Shown here one piece after another: positions 36,564 to 44,610 of a stretch of DNA of 64,000 nucleotides. The stretch spans positions 186,001-250,000 of the forward strand of contig CAJTOL010000001.1 in assembly GCA_910577645.1 (NCBI GenBank), given 5' to 3'. Each line of letters begins with the position of its first letter. Position 1 is the stretch's first letter. The notes under the pieces were generated by a model. The model worked only from the letters and a program-made list of their open reading frames with translations. It was not told the DNA's origin and did not search any database. The stretch is from an uncultured Lachnospiraceae bacterium. GTDB taxonomy: Bacteria > Bacillota > Clostridia > Lachnospirales > Lachnospiraceae. Position numbers and translations under genes: made by a program.

Positions 36564-37961
36564 TTAGAATGATTTTACCGCCATGGCCATTTCCTTAGCC
36601 AGCATCAGAGGCCTGAGATAAGCCACTGTAGAAGCCATGGGAAGCACATGAGGGCTTAACTGAATGCCCAGTTCCTTTTCCATATAATCCCGTCTGATTT
36701 CTATCCGTTTCCAGAGGGCCGGGGCCTGGCTGCGTATTTGCTGCTGCAGCTCCTGACTGGCCAGCAAAACGGTGCTTTCTGCACTGGTTCCGCCATAGCC
36801 TGCCACGGAGGGGATGATGTCAATCTGGAACAGCATCCCGCTTACCAGCTCTTCTTTGCTGCCTGCATAAACAGGGGAGGACATCCATTCCTCATCAGCG
36901 GTAAGGTGGCCGGGACACAGACTCCAGTGGTATTCTGCTTTAGGGAGAACCGTTTCTACAGCATCATAAAGTTCTCCGCCTTTCATACCGCAGCGAATGG
37001 TTTCCAGCCAGGTTATGTAAGCGTTAAAATAAGGTTTTACCACAGCGTCCACATAATCCTGGGCGTCCCCGGGAAGCTGGGCTTTATGTTCGGCCGCATA
37101 GCCTGCCCGGGAGGAAAGGCCGCCTTTATAACCTATAGTAAGGCTAATGGTGTCCCCGGCTTTTACAGTATTTTCAGTGGGATAAAGATTGGCTTTTATG
37201 AAGCGCTTTCCGGCAGCCGCAATGGTTACCACACTGTTTTTCTGGCCCAGGGCATTTAAAGCATCCCCCAGTTCTGTTTCCTTTGTGCCGACGTTGATAA
37301 TGTTCATGGCCGCCAGCATACAGTCGCTGGCAAGGGCAGCGCCAAATTCATAATGTTCGATCTCGTTTACATTATTGGTACAGCGGGCGCCATTTTCTCC
37401 AATGAAAAGAGAGGTGGCATTGACCACGCTTCCGTCAGGGCCTGCCAGCTTCCGGATAGCTTCTACCAGATAATAAGGCACGTCAAAAAGCTGCTTATTG
37501 TCCTCAAAACGACTGGTGAAATTTTTCCAGCCAGCGATCCCGATGTGCTTTCCGGAACCGATCTCTGCTTTGGTGAGAATGGCATTTATATCATCCGGGC
37601 AGTCCATGGGCTGATTAGGAAGGGAAAAATAGGGGGCATGGATGGCGGTTGCCCGGATTCTGGCAGAGGGAACCTTATTTAAGTTTTCGTTGCCCATAAT
37701 CATATAGTGGCGGCCATTTTGGTTTAACACCAGAAGGGCTTCCTCAAAGCGGGGAAGAAAGCCGGTAAGATATTCAAAGTTATTGCCATGCTCTAAGTCT
37801 GCGTATATCACCAGAGTATCCAGCCCTTCCTTCTGCATCCGGCTCATAACCTTGTGGTACCGCTCTTTCATGGTTTCGTCTGTTAAAAGAACGGGAACCC
37901 CGGTACAGTCAGGAACCGGGCTTTTCACAGTTCTGTAGTGGATTCTATCAAAATTATTCAT
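36564..37961 (-). CDS. M24 (creatinase/aminopeptidase P) fold protein with degenerate metal site
   Basis: The 465-aa protein has a creatinase-like N-terminal domain and a pita-bread C-domain. In the place of the usual GD-x-V-x-x-D-x-G-x-x-x-x-G-Y-x-S-D motif it reads GDTISLTIGYKGGLSSRAGY, so both metal-binding Asp positions appear lost. PGHLTADEEW and the terminal TSAESTVLL keep the His and last Glu positions. Creatinase itself is metal-free, so it could be active on a small substrate or be a non-enzyme. It is 15 bases downstream of the M20 gene with a GGAGG site. Function is unassigned. Confidence 0.75.
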   Translation of the reverse strand: MNNFDRIHYRTVKSPVPDCTGVPVLLTDETMKERYHKVMSRMQKEGLDTLVIYADLEHGNNFEYLTGFLPRFEEALLVLNQNGRHYMIMGNENLNKVPSARIRATAIHAPYFSLPNQPMDCPDDINAILTKAEIGSGKHIGIAGWKNFTSRFEDNKQLFDVPYYLVEAIRKLAGPDGSVVNATSLFIGENGARCTNNVNEIEHYEFGAALASDCMLAAMNIINVGTKETELGDALNALGQKNSVVTIAAAGKRFIKANLYPTENTVKAGDTISLTIGYKGGLSSRAGYAAEHKAQLPGDAQDYVDAVVKPYFNAYITWLETIRCGMKGGELYDAVETVLPKAEYHWSLCPGHLTADEEWMSSPVYAGSKEELVSGMLFQIDIIPSVAGYGGTSAESTVLLASQELQQQIRSQAPALWKRIEIRRDYMEKELGIQLSPHVLPMASTVAYLRPLMLAKEMAMAVKSF

Positions 37962-37976
37962 AATTCCTCCGGGATT

Positions 37977-39239
37977 TTATTTGGCAGAAAGTTTTTTAAT
38001 CAGGTGCAGAAGTACGTCTGCTCCTTTTTTTATATCCGCATATTCGCTCCACTCCTCCGGACAGTGGGACACACCGCCGTTGCGGCTGGGAACATAGATC
38101 ATATTGGTGTCACAAAAATCTGTCATAATCATGGAGTCATGGCCGGTGCCGTTGTTGATAACCAGATAGCTGTAGCCCAGATCATCACAGATAGCTTTCA
38201 TCGTTTCCACATTTTCCGGATTCATCACGCTGGGGCCGGTGGGATTGGGGTAGTTAATCCGGCGGATTTCCTGCAGCTCACAGCGGATGTCATACTCTGC
38301 GGAAACCCTGTCTAAAATATCCTGGATCAGCTTGTTAAAATCCGTAGTCTGAGTAATTTCCTTTTTAAAGGTGCGGATTTCTACTTTTCCTTCCACGTAT
38401 TCCGGAACAAACTGGTTGGAATTTGGGGTGATATCCAGCTTCCCTACCATGCCTGTAACATCATTTCCCAGGGCCTTGATGCAGGCGTCAAATTCCTGAA
38501 TAAAGCTGGCAGCAGCCACCAGGGCGTCTTTGCGGGTGTTCATGGGAGCAGTGGAATCTGCGGTTTTACCGTAGAACCGGAGAGTATAGCGGCCAATTCC
38601 GGCCAGATATTCAATGAGACCGATTTCAATGCCCTCCCGATCCAAAACCGGTCCCTGTTCCACATGCATTTCCACAAAATTTTTGATGGATCCGGGCTTG
38701 CGGATGCAGGATTTTAAATCCGGACTCAGGCCATATTCTGTCATGGCCTCAAATTTAGTCTGGCCGAAACGGTTCTTTACGGTCTTTAATTCCTCCATGG
38801 TCAGGGTTCCCACCATGGCCCTGGAGTTGGTAACGCCAGTGCTGGGGCCAAAAGTAGCGCCTTCTTCGGCATTCATAACAATCAATTCTAAGGGATAATC
38901 ATTTACAAAGCCTTCTTCCGTAAGAACACGCATAACCTCCAGGGCAGCCACGGTTCCGGCAGCCCCGTCAAAAGCGCCGCCGTTGACAACGGAATCATAA
39001 TGGGATCCCAACATAACAACGGGGGCATCTTTTAAGGTTCCCTCCTTTCTGCCGAAAATAGTGCCTACTCCGTCCTCATAAATTTGGAGATTCAGCTTTT
39101 TCATCTCACTTAAGAGATATTCCTTTGCCATAGTATCTTCTTTGGAGTAAGATGATCTGGTAACACCTTTCCCGGGGGTGGAAGTAAAGGTGGCCAGAGT
39201 TTCCAGATCCTTTTGAATCCGTTCAATTTTCGTTAACAT
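37977..39239 (-). CDS. M20 family amidohydrolase (N-carbamoyl-amino-acid hydrolase / allantoate amidohydrolase type)
   Basis: The 420-aa protein carries the binuclear metal motifs in order: GSHYDSVVNGGAFDGAAG, NAEEGATFGPST, HVEQGPVLD and the C-terminal GHDSM followed by SRNGGVSHCPEEW. These are the hallmarks of the AllC/hydantoinase-partner branch. Such enzymes cleave N-carbamoyl or ureido groups from amino acids or purine breakdown products. No hydantoinase or allantoinase gene is nearby, so the substrate is open. AGGAGG precedes the ATG. It is the middle gene of a PTS-M20-M24 operon. Confidence 0.88.
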   Translation of the reverse strand: MLTKIERIQKDLETLATFTSTPGKGVTRSSYSKEDTMAKEYLLSEMKKLNLQIYEDGVGTIFGRKEGTLKDAPVVMLGSHYDSVVNGGAFDGAAGTVAALEVMRVLTEEGFVNDYPLELIVMNAEEGATFGPSTGVTNSRAMVGTLTMEELKTVKNRFGQTKFEAMTEYGLSPDLKSCIRKPGSIKNFVEMHVEQGPVLDREGIEIGLIEYLAGIGRYTLRFYGKTADSTAPMNTRKDALVAAASFIQEFDACIKALGNDVTGMVGKLDITPNSNQFVPEYVEGKVEIRTFKKEITQTTDFNKLIQDILDRVSAEYDIRCELQEIRRINYPNPTGPSVMNPENVETMKAICDDLGYSYLVINNGTGHDSMIMTDFCDTNMIYVPSRNGGVSHCPEEWSEYADIKKGADVLLHLIKKLSAK

Positions 39240-39284
39240 AGTTTCCTCCTAAATTCTGCGGCAGACGTAAGCCTGCTTTGTCGG

Positions 39285-40862
39285 TTAATTTGCCTTTACT
39301 GCACGCTTTAACTCAGCAGCCGCCTTCTCTACCTTGGCGCCGTATACAACCTGGCAGGCAGTGTCATTAATGCGGATTAAACCTAAAGAACCGGTTTTCT
39401 TTAACGCGTTTTCGTTTACAATAGAGGTATCGTTTAATACCAGACGCAGACGGGAAATACAATTATCGATTTCTACGATATTATCCTTTCCGCCGACTGC
39501 CTCCATAATGGCAGCGCCTAATTCGGTTACTTCTTCGTCAAAGCTAACCTCGTCAGACTCGTCCTCACGGCCGGGAGTCTTAATATTGAATTTCAGGATA
39601 GCCCATCTGAATACGAAGAAGTAGATTACTGCATAAACCAGACCCACCGCTACATTGACAATCCACTTGGTCTCCGGGCCGCGCAGAACGCCGAACAGCA
39701 TTAAGTCTACCAGGCCGCCGCCTGCATTGCCGATACATACGCCTAAGAAGGTATTGATTAAGAAAGACATACCAGCCATAAATGCATGGAACAGCCATAA
39801 TAAGGGAGAGATAAAGAAGAAGGCGAACTCAATAGGTTCGGTAATGCCGGTGAAAAAGCTGGTTAAGCCGGCGGCTAAAAGCATACCTTTTACTTTCTCT
39901 TTATTCTGGGGCAGAGCAGTTTTGTACATGGCAAAACATGCTGCCGGAAGGCCGAATACCATAAAGGGGTGGGTACCCTGAGTCAGGAAACGGGTAGCCT
40001 GGCGCATCATATCCATATCCGGGTTGCTGGACATTAATAACTGATTGAAAATATTTAATGCGCCGGAAACCTGCTCTCCGTCAATCATAGCAGTACCGCC
40101 GATAGGAGTAAAGCGGATTAACTGGTTTAAAATATGGTGCAGGCCTGTGGGGATTAACAGACGCTCCAGGAAACCGTAAATAAAGGTTCCAAAAGCACCG
40201 GCAGCTGCCAACAGATTGCCAAAACCGTTAATTACCATATTGAATATTGGCCATACAAAGTACATAACAATGGCCAGGAAGGGAATGGTTACCACAATCA
40301 TAATGGGGACAAAACGTTTGCCGCTGAAAAAACTGAAGGCGGTGGGAAGCTGGGTCTCATGAAAACGGTTATGAATCATAGCAGACCATAAGCCTACAAT
40401 GATACCGCCGAAGATACTCATACGATAGGTAAAGATACCCATTACCGTATCATAAGCGGCATTTTTCTGAGTGGCTTCCAGAAGGTTCATGCCCTGGCCA
40501 ACTAAATAATCAATGCTGGTGGTTTCAGCAGTTACGCCGCTTTTCTGCAGGAAGAAGCGGATAGTGGTGTGAAACAGAACAAAGCCGATAACAGAAGCAA
40601 AAGTGGCGACTTCTCTGTCTTCTCTGGACATGCCCTGAGCTACAGACATGCAGAATAGAATGGGGAGTAAACCAAACAGCCCTCCGGCCAGGGAATTGAT
40701 TAAGCTGACAAAATCATTGACAAAGCCTACATTGGCCAATACATTCCCAAATACGTTGGGATTTTGTAAAGTAGAAGCTAAACCTAACAGCAAACCTGCG
40801 GCAACAATAATGGATAAGGGCCCCATCAGAGATTTGCCCAGTTTTTGTATAAATGTTCTCAT
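39285..40862 (-). CDS. PTS sugar transporter EIICB, glucose/GlcNAc/maltose class
   Basis: The 525-aa protein has an N-terminal EIIC membrane domain (about residues 1-420, with GLHHILNQLIRFTPIGG and the TGITEPIEFAFFF substrate-site motif) and a C-terminal EIIB domain with the phosphorylated Cys468 in EIDNCISRLRL. No EIIA domain is present, so a separate EIIA must supply phosphate. The glucose-superfamily class includes transporters for glucose, maltose, GlcNAc, MurNAc and arbutin; the sugar cannot be fixed. It is the first gene of the operon, with its promoter at 40931-40959. Confidence 0.92.
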   Translation of the reverse strand: MRTFIQKLGKSLMGPLSIIVAAGLLLGLASTLQNPNVFGNVLANVGFVNDFVSLINSLAGGLFGLLPILFCMSVAQGMSREDREVATFASVIGFVLFHTTIRFFLQKSGVTAETTSIDYLVGQGMNLLEATQKNAAYDTVMGIFTYRMSIFGGIIVGLWSAMIHNRFHETQLPTAFSFFSGKRFVPIMIVVTIPFLAIVMYFVWPIFNMVINGFGNLLAAAGAFGTFIYGFLERLLIPTGLHHILNQLIRFTPIGGTAMIDGEQVSGALNIFNQLLMSSNPDMDMMRQATRFLTQGTHPFMVFGLPAACFAMYKTALPQNKEKVKGMLLAAGLTSFFTGITEPIEFAFFFISPLLWLFHAFMAGMSFLINTFLGVCIGNAGGGLVDLMLFGVLRGPETKWIVNVAVGLVYAVIYFFVFRWAILKFNIKTPGREDESDEVSFDEEVTELGAAIMEAVGGKDNIVEIDNCISRLRLVLNDTSIVNENALKKTGSLGLIRINDTACQVVYGAKVEKAAAELKRAVKAN

Positions 40863-40930
40863 ACGTTCCTCCTGTTTAATTTCTTATTAGTGATTTTTTC
40901 ACGCGCGCTGTGATTAAAATGACTATAGGT

Positions 40931-40959
40931 ATTATAATATTTGCCGATTTACAAGTAAA
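40931..40959 (-). promoter_or_regulatory. Promoter of the PTS-M20-M24 operon
   Basis: Read on the minus strand: TTTACT (40959-40954), 17-base spacer, perfect TATAAT (40936-40931), then a leader of about 60 bases containing GCGCGCGTGAAAAAATCA before the start of the EIICB gene. Confidence 0.75.
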
Positions 40960-41042
40960 TGTTCCAAGGGGTTTTAGAGAATTTGTTGATTGAAAGAAAA
41001 TTGTGACATTTTTTGAAACTTATTACATAATTTTCCGAGATA

Positions 41043-41098
41043 AAAAGGGATGATGGGGATGTCATTTTGCAACACCCCCATCATCCCCAGGAGAGGAA
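41043..41098 (-). terminator. Terminator of the BCCT gene
   Basis: GGGATGATGGGG pairs with CCCCATCATCCC around a 17-base loop. On the minus strand the stem is followed by TTTTTA, placed directly after the BCCT stop codon. Confidence 0.85.
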
Positions 41099-41107
41099 AA
41101 CGAGATA

Positions 41108-42604
41108 TCAGGAATCCAGATAGTCTCTGGCATCCTTAAAAAAACTGGCAATCATTATTATTATTATTATCCCTACAGGAAAAGCGGCAATAATAGAAAC
41201 CGTTTGCAGATTAGCCATGGAATTATCGGAAAATACAAGGGCAATGGGAAACAGGATCAGCAACACAGCCCAGAACAGTTTTACCGGTTTGGATGGCTCT
41301 TCATTCTCTCCAAGCTCTTTATAAGAATAGGAAGCAGCCACCAGAGCCAGAGCGTCATAGGAGGTGGAGTAAAAAGTGATCATAGTGACAGCAAGAAGAA
41401 CCAGCCCGACAACCGGAAGCGGCAGGGTATCCATAATGGTCAGGATAGCGTGGTTTAAGCTGCCGTTTTCACCGTAGGAAGCCAGAATATTAAGCTGCCC
41501 ATGCATTTCCAGCCCCAAGCCGTAATTCCCCAGTATAATAAAGGAGACAAATGTTCCGGCCAGCCCGAAAAAGTATCCGCCCAGCACGGTTTGCCGGATC
41601 GTTCTCCCCTTGCTGATGCTTCCGATAAAAAAGGGGGCGGCCACACACCATACCATCCAGTAAGCCCAATAGAAAATAGTCAGGTTCTGAGGAAAGGAAG
41701 TGGTTCTTAAAGCGTCTGTCCATGTGGACATGGCGATAAAGTTTTGGGCCATATTGCCAAGAGAAGTAATACCGGTTTCCACAATGTACCGGGCTTTGCC
41801 GCCGCCTATAAACACATAGAACAGCAAAGCGAAGAAAAAGTATACACATCCGGCTGCCAGCCGGGCGATGCCTTTCATACCGAAATAAACCGTAACAATA
41901 TAAATGACGCCTACGATTACCAGGATAGCGATAGTCAGCATCCGGGACTCCCCGATGCCAAAAAACCGGCTGAAAATCATGGAAAGCAGAGGGGAGGAAA
42001 CGGAGAAAGTGGTGGCAGTCCCTGCCAAAAGGGCAAATACCGCAACCAGATCAATAGCTTTTCCGACGATCCCGTCGGTTTTTTTGCCCAAAAGAGGGCG
42101 GCAGGCCTCAGAATATTTCTGCTTAGTACGTTTGCGGACATGGAGCATAAATCCAAAAGCCACGGCCAGCACCAGGTAGAAGGCCCATGGGATAGGACCC
42201 CAGTGAAAAAGGGGATAGGTAGAAGCCCAGTTCTGAATGGTTCCCATATGGGAAATATGGGGATCGACTGCATAGAGAATCCATTCGCAGAGGGAATAAA
42301 ACAGGATGTCTGCAGCCAGGCCGGAAGTAAACATCATAGAGCCCCACTGAAAATTGGTGTAAACCGGCTTGGCCGTGTCTCCCAGCCGTATCTGGCCATA
42401 CCGGGAAAAGGCCAGATACAGACTGATAAAAAAGACGCCCAATCCCATAAGCAGATAATAGGAGCCTAACTGATCTCCAAAAAAGAACCGGATTGATTCC
42501 AGGGCGGCGGAGGACTGGCCCGGCCAGGCCATAAATAAGAAGCATAAAAAAATAATTGCTACACAGGGGACAATGGTAGTGATCCAGTCAATTCGAGATT
42601 TCAT
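41108..42604 (-). CDS. BCCT family transporter (betaine/carnitine/choline type)
   Basis: The 498-aa protein has about twelve hydrophobic segments and the BCCT-family layout, including WGSMMFTSGLAADILFYSLCEW near helix 3 and FYWAYWMVWCVAAPFFIGSISKGRTIRQ around helix 8, the most conserved region of the family. These carriers import betaine, carnitine, choline or related quaternary amines using Na+ or H+, or exchange them. Conserved Trp-rich aromatic box residues are present, but the substrate cannot be determined. The gene has its own terminator and is separated by 245 bases from the PTS operon. Confidence 0.88.
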   Translation of the reverse strand: MKSRIDWITTIVPCVAIIFLCFLFMAWPGQSSAALESIRFFFGDQLGSYYLLMGLGVFFISLYLAFSRYGQIRLGDTAKPVYTNFQWGSMMFTSGLAADILFYSLCEWILYAVDPHISHMGTIQNWASTYPLFHWGPIPWAFYLVLAVAFGFMLHVRKRTKQKYSEACRPLLGKKTDGIVGKAIDLVAVFALLAGTATTFSVSSPLLSMIFSRFFGIGESRMLTIAILVIVGVIYIVTVYFGMKGIARLAAGCVYFFFALLFYVFIGGGKARYIVETGITSLGNMAQNFIAMSTWTDALRTTSFPQNLTIFYWAYWMVWCVAAPFFIGSISKGRTIRQTVLGGYFFGLAGTFVSFIILGNYGLGLEMHGQLNILASYGENGSLNHAILTIMDTLPLPVVGLVLLAVTMITFYSTSYDALALVAASYSYKELGENEEPSKPVKLFWAVLLILFPIALVFSDNSMANLQTVSIIAAFPVGIIIIIMIASFFKDARDYLDS

Positions 42605-42731
42605 AGGCTCTCCTTACTCCTTTGCTTTGTTCAAAAATTGAAAAAAAATTAATATATTGAACATAATAGCATCACAAAGGGAAAAAGGCAAGGGAAAAAA
42701 TAAAGATTTTATAACATTTTAAAAAAAGCTC

Positions 42732-42760
42732 TGTTAAAATCCGGAAAGATTCGCTATAAT
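42732..42760 (+). promoter_or_regulatory. Probable promoter of the lipoprotein gene
   Basis: A perfect TATAAT (42755-42760) lies 48 bases before the ATG, with a weak TGTTAA (42732-42737) 17 bases upstream. The stretch 42605-42731 is AT-rich and shows nothing else recognisable. Confidence 0.55.
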
Positions 42761-42807
42761 ACAAGCTGCGTAAAAAAGATAAAATACAGCAAGGAGGAAG
42801 TTCCAAA

Positions 42808-43320
42808 ATGAAAATGGCAAAAAAAATGCTGGCTGTGCTGGGATGTGCCACACTGCTTCTTAGCGGATGTACTCAGAGCAATATTGTAGCCCCCACCGGA
42901 GAAGCTGCTGCACCGGATTTTACTATAAAAGAAGATGTAAAAATTGTCTGGGATCAGGTGCATGAGGACTTAGGAGAGACTTTTATGGAATCTGAGGAGT
43001 ACCCGGGCTTAGTCCAGGTTGGCTTTAATGTCAATGAAGAAGAGAAGACGGTAAGCATTGAACTTCTGGTGTCAGACGATACGGACAAGGAGGAAGCTGT
43101 CGAATATGCTACCGCTTTTGTAAAGGCTCTCAATGATCAGGTTCGTGTTCAAAATTCTTATTTTGAGGAGTCTACAGAAGAATCTTATGGAGGATTTTTT
43201 AAACAATATGGTTTTCAGATAGTAGCAGCGCCTGCTAGCGCCTCAGGTGAGGAGGCAATGTATCTGATTAATGATACTGTGGCTCCGGGGGAAGAGCGGG
43301 ATATCAAACCAGCAGAGTAA
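42808..43320 (+). CDS. Small lipoprotein of unknown function
   Basis: The 170-aa protein starts with a clear lipoprotein signal (MKMAKKM, hydrophobic stretch, LLSGC with Cys21). The remainder is acidic and mixed alpha/beta (EEKTVSIELLVSDD, AVEYATAFVKALNDQV), ending in a charged tail. I do not recognise a family. An AAGGAGG site precedes the ATG. A terminator separates it from the pilus genes, so it is a single-gene unit next to them; a link with the pilus is only a possibility. Confidence 0.7.
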   Translation: MKMAKKMLAVLGCATLLLSGCTQSNIVAPTGEAAAPDFTIKEDVKIVWDQVHEDLGETFMESEEYPGLVQVGFNVNEEEKTVSIELLVSDDTDKEEAVEYATAFVKALNDQVRVQNSYFEESTEESYGGFFKQYGFQIVAAPASASGEEAMYLINDTVAPGEERDIKPAE

Positions 43321-43334
43321 TGACTTGACAAATA

Positions 43335-43371
43335 AGGGCTTTGTCTGAGAGAATCAGATAGAGCCTTTTTT
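43335..43371 (+). terminator. Terminator after the lipoprotein gene
   Basis: AGGGCT...TCTGA pairs with TCAGA...AGCCT and is followed by six T. It ends the lipoprotein transcript; the pilus genes begin 29 bases later. Confidence 0.85.
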
Positions 43372-43399
43372 GTGCTTGCGGGAAAGGGGGAGGCAGGAC

Positions 43400-44593
43400 A
43401 TGGGAATTTATCAATACAAAGCAAGAGGAATGGACGGAAAAACAGTTTCCGGGACTGGGGAAGCAGCAGATCCTTCCAGCATGCAGAGAAGGCTGCGGGA
43501 GAAAGGATTGTACTGTTATGAGATAAAAGAAACAGGACAGGAGAAAAGTGCCTTTTCAGCAAGAAAGCTGAAGCCGGAGACTGCAGCCTCTTTTTGCCGG
43601 AAGCTGGCTGTGCTTCTTGGCTCCGGGATTCCCGTGGAGAAGGCGCTGGGCCTGTGCCAGGAATCGGAAAAGGATGCATATCTGAAATCCGTGCTTTTAA
43701 AACTTACCGGAGAGCTGCAGAAAGGCAAAAGCCTTTCTCAGGCCATGAAGGAGATAAAAAGAATTTTTCCGGCCTTTCTGGTATCTATGATAGAAGCCGG
43801 TGAGGCCAGCGGAGCTATGGACAAAATTTTTATAAAACTGGCAGACCATTATGAAGAGGAGGCAGAAATCAGAGGTAAGATACAGATTGTAATGATTTAT
43901 CCCTGCATTTTGGCCACGGTTTCCATAGCCGCGGCCGTATTTTTGCTGACAGTAGTTCTTCCTGGTTTCATCAGGATATTTGGGGACATGGAGCTTCCCC
44001 TGATTACCAGATGTATGATTGCTTTGGGAAGCCTTTTAGAAGAAAGAGGATTTTTTATAGCCGGCTTTTGTGGGATTCTGGCATTAATTTTTTATAAAGC
44101 AATGGAAAATGAGAAGATCCGTATCCGGGTACATGGGGGAATACTGGCTGTTCCTGTGCTTGGAGATTTTTTTAACCTGGTATATACGGCCCGGTTTGCC
44201 TTAACTTTTAGCGCGCTTTTGGAAAATGGAGTGGGAGTATTAAAAAGTCTGGATATTGCCGGAAATGTCCTGGGGAATTCCTATATACAGAAAAAGCTTA
44301 AGGACTCCGGGGAAGCAGTGGGAAAAGGCCAGCAGCTGTCCAAATCCCTAAGTGATGCCCAAATTTTTACCAGCTCTTTTGTCTCCATAGTGGCAGTGGG
44401 GGAGGAGGCAGGTAATCTGGAGCAGATTTTATCAGACGCCGGGCATCATTATGAAAAAGAGATTACCCGTTTGGCGGGAAAAATTACGGCAATACTGGAG
44501 CCGATGATGATACTGATCATGGGAGGAATGGTGGGAGTGATTGTACTGTCCATCATGATTCCCATTTTTCATATGTACAGCCAACTTCTGTAA
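43400..44593 (+). CDS. pilC: Type IV pilus inner-membrane platform protein PilC/GspF
   Basis: ATG 43400 is chosen for the GGGGGAGG site 8 bases upstream. The 397-aa protein has the two repeated GspF domains: the first around FCRKLAVLLGSGIPVEKAL and SMIEAGEASGAMDKI, the second around FALTFSALLENGVGVLKSLDIA and SIVAVGEEAGNLEQIL, with three membrane helices. PilC couples the cytosolic ATPase to pilin insertion. It is the first gene of the pilus cluster. Its position well away from pilB (5 kb) is unusual because pilB-pilC are often adjacent. Confidence 0.92.
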   Translation: MGIYQYKARGMDGKTVSGTGEAADPSSMQRRLREKGLYCYEIKETGQEKSAFSARKLKPETAASFCRKLAVLLGSGIPVEKALGLCQESEKDAYLKSVLLKLTGELQKGKSLSQAMKEIKRIFPAFLVSMIEAGEASGAMDKIFIKLADHYEEEAEIRGKIQIVMIYPCILATVSIAAAVFLLTVVLPGFIRIFGDMELPLITRCMIALGSLLEERGFFIAGFCGILALIFYKAMENEKIRIRVHGGILAVPVLGDFFNLVYTARFALTFSALLENGVGVLKSLDIAGNVLGNSYIQKKLKDSGEAVGKGQQLSKSLSDAQIFTSSFVSIVAVGEEAGNLEQILSDAGHHYEKEITRLAGKITAILEPMMILIMGGMVGVIVLSIMIPIFHMYSQLL

Positions 44594-44610
44594 AGAAAGG
44601 TTAAAGATTG

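Noticed and set aside
41744..42469. Plus-strand frame of 241 codons opposite the BCCT transporter
   Set aside because: It is a shadow of a membrane protein gene: hydrophilic, His/Gln-rich composition typical of antisense to hydrophobic helices.
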